Below are positions 55,471 to 64,000 of a stretch of DNA of 64,000 bases, piece after piece. Position 1 is the first letter of the stretch; every line of letters begins with the position of its first letter. The position numbers and the translations under genes were made by a program. Source of the stretch: Parachlorella kessleri (lineage: Eukaryota; Chlorophyta; Trebouxiophyceae; Chlorellales; Chlorellaceae); assembly GCA_001598975.1 (NCBI GenBank), contig BBXU01001519.1:1-64000 (forward strand). Direction: 5' to 3'. Below the pieces are notes generated by a model. That model worked only from the letters and a program-made list of their open reading frames with translations. It was not told the origin of the DNA and did not search any database.

Positions 55471-57824
55471 ATGTTTGAAACCCCTGGTGAACAGTTCCTG
55501 CTGGAGAGGCTTCGCAAGATAGAAGCACTGCCTCCCAGTGAGCGGCCGTACGATGCAGTGCGGTTTCTGGAGACCTACCACCTCCAGGAGGAGGTGGCGG
55601 CGGCCCTTCCGTTCCCTATAGAGCTGGAGGTAAGCTCGGCCAGCTTACTTGCAGGCTTCCCGTACCAGGCTTCAGGCTAGCCAGCGCTGCTTGTGACATT
55701 GAAAACTCTGTTTAGGCCAGTAGGTTTGGAAACTCCCAGCTGGGCCATCTGTAAGACCATGGTCAGAGCCACAAATGCAGGCACGTTCCCGCGCGTCTGG
55801 CTCTGGTGCAACAAGACAGACGGTAGAAGTAGTCAGCCTGGCACTGCTCAAGCTGCTGAAGGCCCACCATATTTGCTCGTTTGGGTTCTTCCACGTAAAG
55901 GAGATTTTGAAGAGAGTGTCCTTGGAGGTGCGAGTGCTGTCTCTATGCTGAAGGCAACAAGGCTCAAAACCCTAAATTTTTGCCTTCCCTTGCTCTGTCA
56001 CATGTGTGCCGCTGCACTGGTCTTGCTGCATCCCATCTGTGGTGCTGAGATCGAGGGAGGTCCTTGGATTTGTGCATGTCAATTTGCTGGCAGTCCGGCT
56101 GGCATGTGTGAGGTAAATGGTACATGCCAAGAGCAGAGGTTCTCTGCTATGCAGATCCCCTACTTGCTTCCAATCCCAGACGTTGCGGCCAAGCGTGTCA
56201 TACCATCCCCAGCCATGCTCCAGCTGCTGGACCATTCGGAGGATGACTCGCTGCTGGCATTGCTGCAAGTACTCTGCGCAGGCTTTGTTCTGCGCAGTGT
56301 TCTACAGCTGGACTTAGCAGAATATGTGGGCAGGCTCATGGCGGAAGCAGCCAGGCGGCTAGCCAGTCCCAGCAGGAGAGCAAGCTATGAGCAGCAGTTG
56401 GCGCGGCTACAGCCAGGAAGCCAGCTGCCTCTCATGAGCATCAAGGAACTGCAGTACCTGGCTCTGACATTCCATTATGAAGCCTTGGAGACCTGCACAG
56501 AAGTAGCTCCCACTGGCAAGGTATAAGGGCAGTGAGGGCATCAGCCACCTAGAACCTAGAGTAGGACCAAGACTTCGGACTCCCATTTGCAAGTTTGCAT
56601 GCTTTGGCAGGAGTGCTGCAAATGCCTGGCCCACACAACGGTAATTGAGCAGCTGCCTGCCTTGGGCACATGCCTAAACGTGGTCTGTGGTCCACGGTCC
56701 ACTTCCTGCAGGATGCTGCACAGGCTGTGGCAGCCCGCAGGAGGGTTCTGCATGAGATGATGGCTCTGTCCCCTGAGAACCCTCGAGCGTACATACAGCT
56801 GATTGCTGTAAGCAGCAGCATCCAAGACCAGGAAATGTGGGCCAGGCGCGGCCTTGAAGCTGCCACTGCGGCGGGGAGCGAGTGGCAGACCATCGTCGCA
56901 GCAAAGGCTGCTGCCATGGCCATGGCCTCCAGTACTGTGTCGGCCATTGGCTGTCACGAGATCGATGTGCAGCAAGCCAACTCAGCTGCCGCTGAAGTGC
57001 AGCGGTTGCTTAAGCTCGCACATGCTTCCTTCCACCGCATTGAAAAGTTGCTCCCCGCAATGCTCGTTCAGGGAATGAGGAAGCAAATGAAGCAGGTAAG
57101 CCTCAGGGCTTGGGTCCAATACTTTATGAGTACATGCCAATGCCAGTTTCGTGCTAAACACTGGCAGTTCACCCCTTGATGGAGCTAGATAGACACAGTT
57201 CACTTACTGGCAGCAACTGCAGCATGTCTGACTCTGATGGCTCCTTAAGAGGTCTTGTCCCACAAGCGCAAGGGTATTGCAAGCCTTTCCAAGGCATGGC
57301 CAAAGCATGCTGGACTAGCATCTCATCAATATCATTCCAATTGCTATATTTCTTGGTATGTCATCCTGCAGGCAGACACATATTGTTCTCCGCTAACTGG
57401 GCAACAGATTCGTATGGGTGCCTTCAGCAGGTTAGCTTCCCAGACAGACTGTGCTGATAGCATTGCACGGCACTGCAGCAGCTGCCAGCAGGTGTCCGTC
57501 AGCCTCAAGCTATGCAGTGGGTGCAAGGCTGTGGGGTACTGCAGGTGAGGAAGGACACAGCCGAAGGCTGAACCGCTCCACATTTGCATATGGTGCACCG
57601 GTGCAGGACTTTCAGCTGTGTGTGCCTGCAAGCCTCACTGCATGCTCACTGCTGGGGGCTTGCAAAGGATGCGTGCCTGGGCATAGTCTAGTGGCAAATC
57701 TATTCATCGCATTGCCCTACGGCGCAGTGTGGAGTGCCAGCGGGCGCACTGGCGGCAGCACAAGCCGGCCTGCATGGCGGTACGGCAGCGCAAGGCAGCT
57801 GCGGTGGGAGGGGCACGCAAGTAA
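55471..57824 (+). CDS. MYND zinc-finger protein, paralogue D, 6 exons, 441 aa
   Basis: Fourth tandem paralogue. Exons: 55471-55629, 55781-55927, 56155-56520, 56712-57095, 57372-57544, 57728-57824, all in phase. It starts MFETPGEQFLLERLRKIEAL and has PYDAVRFLETYHLQEEVAAA, LALLKLLKAHHICSFGFFHV, MLQLLDHSEDDSLLALLQVL and RRVLHEMMALSPENPRAYIQ. The pre-finger motif is ADTYCSPLTGQ. Finger: CSSC, LCSGC, YCSVEC, AHWRQHKPAC, complete. Exon 2 is 15 bp longer than in the other copies because of an in-frame insertion near its start (SRASGSGATRQT against RAHTPELTP in B). Most similar to B. No break or stop is seen, so it appears functional. Confidence 0.87.
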
Positions 57825-59281
57825 CCCAAGTAGCACCACCTTGTGGGTGTGTTTTAGATGGCAATGGTACAAGCGCAGGATGTAGCCTTCTTAGATTGTG
57901 GTGCTGGCAAGCGGTGTTAACGAAGGAGAGGTGGGGGTGGATGTACTGACAGGACTGCATGCATTTCTACTCAGCGGCGTGCCTGAGTTTGTGATACAGT
58001 AGGTCATCTTTGGTGAAGGTGGCAGGCATTGCGGATCAAAGTTTACATTTGGGCTGGCAGGTGAGTGCGAAGATAGAGTTCTGTGTGAACGGTACTGAAC
58101 GGGCTGGATGCACATATGGTGTGGTTCGTGTCTGAACCCGGATCCTTCTCTGAGCCATTGCCAGTGTCAAATGCACGCTGTGCTCTCATAGGCTTGCCTG
58201 GGCATGCGCGTTAGTACAGTGCTGTGACTGTTGGCCCTACCAGGTTGGATGTGAGGGAAGCTGGCTGACTCATATGGCATGCCTACCCAGGAAGTCTTAA
58301 CTGACGCAACTGGCAACTGCCTGGAATGATATCATCAATGGGCCGCTGCCTGGGCTGCAAGTGGCTAGGCAGACGTGGGTGCAATGAGGAACTCTCCCTG
58401 TTTGACTTTGGGCCTGCATAGCAAGGGTAGTGCCCTCTCTGCAGCGCTAATAGTGCCAGAGCACTTAAGACTTGAACCAGTACCCACTCCCAGCCTTACC
58501 CAACACTAGTTGAACAGCAAGCTGGCTAACTGAGCAGTGCCACAATATCAGTGCAGGAATTAGCAAACAGTCTCACACAGGAAAACCCCTGCGTGCCAGT
58601 GGCTAGTCTCACGACCACCACGATTTCCATCAACACTGAAGGAATCAGCCTACCACACCGAGAAGGATGTGGGCATGTGTTCACAGGCACTACCTGTTCA
58701 CCAACGTGAAGAACTCCCTTCACAACTTGGCTATCCTGAACTAGCCGCGCAATACGGTACAACGACCAGCACTATCCCAGCAGCCCGCCCCGCCTAGCTG
58801 CATTCCACGTGCTGTTCGCCATGCTGCCCAAGCAGCATCGCACGCTGCACAACGCCAAACCTGCTCCTAGGCCTACTCTATCTTGAACCGGCTGGTGCGC
58901 TCGCTGCCGCTCTTTCCAACCACCTGCAAGCCATGGGGCGACCGATCATTTACGCCACCACCTTTGCTGCCCTAGCGCACGTGTGACTGTGTGCTGGCCC
59001 AAAAATGTCTGCCAGGACCGCCAGCTTTGCACATGCTTGCCATACCCACCTAACAACCTGCTGACACAGCCGATTTTTAGTGCTTGATTTTGTGAGTAGA
59101 CTTGTAGCGCAATGTCAAGAAATTTCAGCTCCCCGCTGCACAGCTCGAGGTACCACCGGCCCCACATCAACCGGAGAAGAAGATGACCTCTGGTGCTGCC
59201 ACAACACCATCGCACCAGCGAGGTATGCTAACTGAGGTTAAAATAACCCACACAACACGGCACCGCATGACTGCACCCTAG
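57825..59281. other. Convergent spacer, MYND-D / PRMT10
   Basis: This 1.46-kb stretch lies between the 3' ends of MYND-D (plus) and PRMT10 (minus). Open frames of up to about 90 codons occur, but none shows a family signature or matching splice sites. It presumably contains both 3' untranslated regions. Confidence 0.5.
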
Positions 59282-62200
59282 CTAACTCGCCTTGTGTTTG
59301 ATGGTGACCTCCATCAGCCGGTGGTTGTCGCGCCGCCTTACCACCTCTATCTCGCAGGCCAGGCTGTCCCCCGAGCGCACCTCCACCGGCGGGTGCAGGA
59401 AGAAACTCTGCTGGCCCCAGTGGGTGGCGCCTGCACAGCACAGCAAGAGGAGTCGCTGTGGCTGCCACGTGGTGGGTATGCAGGTCGCCTCTCTTCTGGT
59501 CAACTGCAACTGGCCAGACCAAAAGCTCTGTAGGTTCCAGTGGGCAGCTCCTGCACAAAGGGCTTGCAGCGTGGGCTGGCACCTGGCATCTATTTTGTGC
59601 ACTGCACAACAATGAATAGCTGCACGTTGCTCACATTACTGTGCTTCATCAGACTTGGCGGTGCAGCGTGCGTTCATTCCGTTGACCAACCAGTGGATGA
59701 CACCAGGTCAAGTCGCAGCATATTTGCCGGGTACTCTTTGGTACCAGGCAGCAGTTAGTATGCGGAGCAGTGAGTATGCGAACCTGTGGGGTCAGGGGCT
59801 GTGCTGAGCGTGACGTCGCAGTCGGCCGGGTTCTCGGGGCTGCCCTTAAACTGCGTGTCAAAGTAGCCGCAGAGCGCCTCCACGTGGCCGTCCTCTGTGA
59901 TGTCGAGCGTGATTGAGGCCTGCAGGGAGGGCAGGTGGGACATACGAGGCTTGATGGATGTTATGTGCAGACGACGAGAGGTTGGGGGAGTCTCAGCGTG
60001 AGTGCCCAGGGAGCTCCCCCAGGTGCTCATGCAAGGTGACTCTCGCTTCAGTACACCAGGAGGCCTGCAGGAGCGGTAGTTGAGGAACAACCATTGGGAC
60101 TGTCTGCTCTTGTGCACTGACACTATAGGAGTGAGTATGAATCAGCCACGGATACCCCAATGCTCCTCCAGGGGCTCATGCAAGGACTCACCGCTTCAGT
60201 GACAGCAGGGGCGGCCGTCCGCTCGCCCCTACTTTGCAGTGAAGAAACCCTGATCGGATGCCCGCCCAAATAGTGACTCTGCGGCCACGGTGCACCTGTC
60301 TGCAGTCGCCATCGCCATACCATACCCTCTACGCATCCCCCCAGCAGAGTCTTGGTCTCACCGCCACCCCGCAACCCTCACCTTGAGTGGCGCTTGAAGT
60401 TCCTCTAGCGTCACCGTGCGCAGGTCGTACTTTTTAAAGCATGCTCCGGGGCCCAGCATCTGGGAGGGGTGGATATCGGTCCAGGACGCTGTCTGGCTGT
60501 AGTACTCCCGCTGCTCCTGCCTGCGGCGGGGGCGTGGGCAGCAGTGGTGGTGGGGAATCAGATACCCTACCAAATCCAGGCTCGCCAGCAACACCACTAT
60601 GAGTGGCCCGGTGGGCAGTGGCAAGCCGTGCCGTAGGGACCACAGCACGCACGCATCCACTTGGCTGGAGTTCATGCAAGCCACGATGCAAGTCCTCTAG
60701 CCCCTGCAACGCAGTAGTGTACTACAAGCCCCCCTCGTTTTTACCTGAAGGGTTCGCTAAGGCAGTCCATGTCCACTCCGTAGTACCGCCGCATGTCATC
60801 CAGGAACTCGCCCCACCCCTCCATCATGTTCTGCGCAGCAGGAGTGGGGTGATGGTGGTGTCGCGTAAGGTTTCAAGCGTGCAGGAAACTCATGCGGAAA
60901 GGTTTAGGACACGCGCCGCCCCCTCCGGCAAATTGGCAGGAAAAAGCATGACCAGCAGGGGTGTATCGGAGGCCTTGCCGACCTAGATTGTAAGCAAACA
61001 GCAGCCGGTGGGAACAGGTACGTTATGAAGGTTCCAGTCTTGCCATGCGCCATAGCTACTGTCAGAGTGTCATCCAAGCCCTGCCAGGCCCGCTGAGCTC
61101 AAAGAAACGCCCAGGAGTCCATACCTGGAACTCCGCCATTCTCTGGTGGCAGCTGCCGCTGCGAATGGGCGCCAGGAAGAGGCGGGCATGGGAGGGGTAG
61201 AGCGCGCCCCCGGGTGCTAGGAAGCGGTCGCGAGCCACTAGCACACTGTCCAGCATGGATTCTCGCAGCAGGAAGTAGCCCTGTAGGAAAGGATATGCAG
61301 CAGGCAGGCCGAGGATAGGTGGACGACACACACGCTGTCCGGCTTGGATCTCAGCAGTGGGAGCTGCCCAGCAAAAGCTGTGCTTGGTGCCCAGCGGGCA
61401 TTGCTCACACCAGCGCGCTGCCCGGCATGGGCTCGCGCAGTAGGAAGCCTCCAAGTGGGTGGGCTGCACTGCGAGCTTAGCAGGGGTTATACCGAGTTGA
61501 AGGGAACGAGGCACGTACACCCATCTTCCCAGGTAGCTCCACACTCAGCAACAGGTATTGAACTCCTCATGGACCGAGAGATATGGACGCCACCTCCTCA
61601 GCAGAAGTAAGCAGGTGCTAGGGACGCTGGTTGGGCACCTCAGGCTCACCATCCATTCCGAAATGATCACATCCACCTTCTCGGGCAGCTCCACGCTCTC
61701 AATGGTGCCCTGTATCACCTCCACGACGCCATCCAGGCCCTGCGCCGTGACCAGCTGCTTTGCATGCTGTGCCATGCTGGTCGCCTCCACAGCGTACACC
61801 TTGCGGGCCCCTGCGGAGCAGCAAGCCAGCCACAACACGTTTCAATGCATCTTCAGATTGTCATTCAGCAGCTGCGCCTGGTGAGCATGATGTCAGGGCA
61901 TACATACAGTCCATCGCATGGGAAGTGTAGCCCGCCCAAACCCACCCGCTTTGGCTGCGAAGATCGCCAGGATGCCAGAGCCGGTGCCCACGTCAAGCAC
62001 CACTTTCCCTGCAAACTGCCGCCTGTTTTGCAGGCAGGCGTTGTAGTAGGCGCCAGTCCGCTTGTGATCTTCCAGCATATCTCTCTGCACAAGGACGAAG
62101 TCAGGACACTATCAACATGTCAGCTTAGCATGAGGAACTACATGCGGTGACTACCCCGGCAACAGCTGGAGCAGGAGCAACTGGACGGATGGCATACTGA

Positions 62201-62865
62201 AGGTAATGTGACCCGGCTTGGGGAGCTCCCTTGCGCCGCTTGCCACGGAAACCGCCAAGACATTCAGGCAGGCCCTGCTCATTGAGTGCACGCACTGGGG
62301 TGCAGTCTGTAGGCATGCCACAACATCTAACCACACTGTGTTTATGCTACTGCCCTTGACTTGCTGGCAGATCGTGAAGGGCAGGAGTGCAGGTTCAGGG
62401 TACAGCTGGCACGCCCTAGGTTCCCTAAGTGCTAGCGGGCCGGCTTGCTGTTAGAAATGCATAAACCGTGAGGGCGCACTAGGGGGCGCACTAGCTCACC
62501 TGATGGTACAAATACGAGCTGCAGTGAAAACACACTAAGTAAGCAAGACGTTGTCAAGGACATGTCACTTTGCTAGGTCATACGGCCAGATCAATGACAC
62601 AAAGCAGCATGGAATAGCACATCTGGGTATGTTATCCGGTCAACTTACTAGGTACAAAAGTAGTTTGCATAGTCTGCAGGCAAGTTGTGAAGCATGAACT
62701 CAAGACTTCACCTTGGTACTACTGGAACCCCTCCTACACCAATGCACCAACCGATGGAGCATTGAAGCATGCATCTGCTGACCGTGAGCCACCATCCGCA
62801 CCTGTGCTTTCAGGGGCCTGCCCATCAAGGGCAGATACCTTCTTCTCCCCGTTTTCAGCCGCCAT
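59282..62865 (-). CDS. PRMT10: Protein arginine methyltransferase 10 (PRMT10), 10 exons, 357 aa
   Basis: Plant- and alga-type PRMT; the Arabidopsis enzyme makes asymmetric dimethylarginine, including on histone H4 R3. Exons (minus): 62865-62802, 62673-62649, 62518-62500, 62084-61946, 61810-61650, 61280-61125, 60830-60745, 60520-60382, 59919-59784, 59430-59282, all in phase. The N-terminal [20 protein letters not shown] spans the tiny exons 2 (25 nt) and 3 (19 nt). Motif I is [20 protein letters not shown] (residues 63-82). The double-E loop is [15 protein letters not shown] (E134, E143). [17 protein letters not shown] is a PRMT10-like signature. The region [20 protein letters not shown] corresponds to the long dimerisation arm of this subfamily. 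The THW loop is [13 protein letters not shown] (T311-W313). Length is slightly under the Arabidopsis protein (383 aa), mainly at the N-terminus. An upstream in-frame ATG at 62997 is possible. Confidence 0.94.
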
Positions 62866-63735
62866 CGTCGCAAAGGTGGCCGACAGACAACGGTCAGGGA
62901 AGGGAAAGTAAGCCAGCACGGTATCCTGATCGAAACCGATGCCTGTTTTACTGCGCGTGGCTGGATCCATGCGCGGTACTAACTTCGAGGTATCCATAAG
63001 ATGCTGAAAAACGCATCCCTGCGCCTTGCTGGATTCCTATGCTCTCGCTGCAGAGCCATAGGAATAGCCGACTAGTTGCAGCTAAGAACAATCAATTCAT
63101 GGTCTAAGCTTCACGGTATCCAAGCTGGCTTACAGTGATCGGGCCGCGCCGGCCTGAGGATACAGCTTTCCTCCTGGACTGGCCCGCGGACAACCAGGTC
63201 AAACAGCACCCAGCCACTCACCAAGAACTTCCTAGAAGAGCCTTAGATCCGGTTTTCAAAACTCGCATAAGCACTGAGGGACGGAAAATGAGCCTACACA
63301 CCTGAGCATTAGACGCAACGAAAATTGAGAATGTTTTAAGAAAAGAACCTGGGAACCAAGCAATGAGTACGTACCCAGCGCGACGGTGCTTAGATGCCAA
63401 CGTCACTTATAAGAGATATATTCCCACTGCACAAGTCAACAGCACAATAACACTGCTGTCCAGCAAAACGCAGGCTTGGAATCTTTGCGCATATGCAAGG
63501 CACCTGCCAGAGACTTGGAAGCCAGCAACACACACTGCCCACGAGAAAACTGGCCCCACCACACGCAGGCGCCAGCTCGCGCATTGAGTGAAAGCACAAC
63601 TCCACAGCAAGTCATCACAGCCTGACGGGTTTACAGAGATCCCCTCCTTTGCTTGACGCACAGCAGGCACGTGAGGGGCCGGGGCCCGAGCACCCCAGCG
63701 CCAGCCGAGTACACAGCAGGGATTCAACACCCCCC
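62866..63735. other. PRMT10 upstream region and 3' region of the next gene
   Basis: This 870-bp stretch separates two minus-strand genes. It must hold the PRMT10 promoter and the 3' end of the neighbouring transcript. Nothing else is recognised. Confidence 0.5.
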
Positions 63736-64000
63736 TCACTTGAGGAAGAGCGCTGCAAAGCCCAGCGACAGCGTGATCAGCAGGGACCCCAGGCCCTCCG
63801 AGCTGACCCGAGGCGGCAGCGGCGTGACCGACACAATTACGTACGATACCACGCCGCCCAACACTAGCGCCAGGATGGTGGAGCCCAGGGCCCCCCAGAT
63901 GGGGGTCCGGTCTGGGTCGTCGGTGCCCATGCGGCGGCTGCGCTTGTCGTACAGCTTGTAAGCGCAGTAACAGATGGCGGCGCCCAGCGGGAGCGTGGGG
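63736..64000 (-). CDS. C-terminal end of an unidentified membrane protein (partial)
   Basis: A frame that enters from beyond the window edge ends at the TGA at 63736-63738. The visible 87 residues have two or three membrane-spanning stretches: a possible one at the edge (TLPLGAAICYCAYKLY), one at STILALVLGGVVSYVIVSV, and one at GLGSLLITLSLGFAALFLK, which is also the C-terminus. A short basic/acidic loop (DKRSRRMGTDDPDRTPIW) connects the first two. I do not recognise the family. Whether an intron boundary lies inside this stretch cannot be judged. Confidence 0.6.
   Translation of the reverse strand, partial: PTLPLGAAICYCAYKLYDKRSRRMGTDDPDRTPIWGALGSTILALVLGGVVSYVIVSVTPLPPRVSSEGLGSLLITLSLGFAALFLK

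Noticed and set aside
55693..56526. 277-codon plus-strand frame starting in MYND-D intron 1
   Set aside because: Only its last part (from 56155) agrees with the paralogues. The earlier part reads exon 2 in the wrong frame.
1..64000. tRNA, rRNA, CRISPR arrays, transposons or prophage genes
   Set aside because: No B-box-like GGTTCGAATCC, no regularly spaced direct repeats, no reverse transcriptase or transposase motifs and no long terminal repeats were seen on reading both strands.

Overview
The window looks like nuclear DNA of a green alga, most likely a core chlorophyte of trebouxiophyte type. The DNA is GC-rich. The genes are dense and split into many short exons, with introns of about 100-600 bp. 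The gene content is green-lineage: a plant-type chlorophyllase, PRMT10, DUF2009, a plant-type LRR N-terminal domain, and a mitochondrial manganese superoxide dismutase. I found no bacterial operons, viral genes, transposase genes, tRNAs or rRNAs. Exon models were built by hand: GT-AG (rarely GC-AG) junctions were accepted only when codon phase was kept and the joined protein agreed with the known family. No alignment or search was run.

Layout. 296-4449 (- strand): MND1 (meiotic recombination), then homocysteine S-methyltransferase. 4860-5406 (+): a small HIG1-domain mitochondrial protein, divergent from the methyltransferase. 6977-9096 (-): a SAM-dependent methyltransferase, divergent from a secreted chlorophyllase (9465-12808, +). 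Manganese superoxide dismutase (13684-16198, +) and a single-pass LRR membrane protein (16943-19219, +) follow. 20024-26635 (-): an 18-exon DUF2009/UPF0652 protein. 27657-43993 (+): one 24-exon gene for a protein of about 2,525 residues with an ankyrin repeat, a membrane segment, a long coiled-coil region and a C-terminal CCCH zinc finger.

44904-57824 (+) is the most distinctive part: four tandem paralogues (MYND-A to MYND-D), each six exons and about 440 residues, all intact. Their shared architecture ends in a MYND zinc finger. B and D also share about 680 bp of upstream DNA, so they arose by a duplication that carried the promoter. Introns of B and C contain precise inverted repeats a few tens of bases after the 5' splice site. 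59282-62865 (-): PRMT10. 63736-64000 (-): the C-terminal end of an unidentified membrane protein that runs off the window.

The genes are unrelated housekeeping and regulatory functions, not a pathway. Two themes deserve a second look: the MYND cluster, a family I cannot name beyond its zinc finger, and partial copies of exon ends inside adjacent introns of three genes (methyltransferase, chlorophyllase, ankyrin/CCCH).
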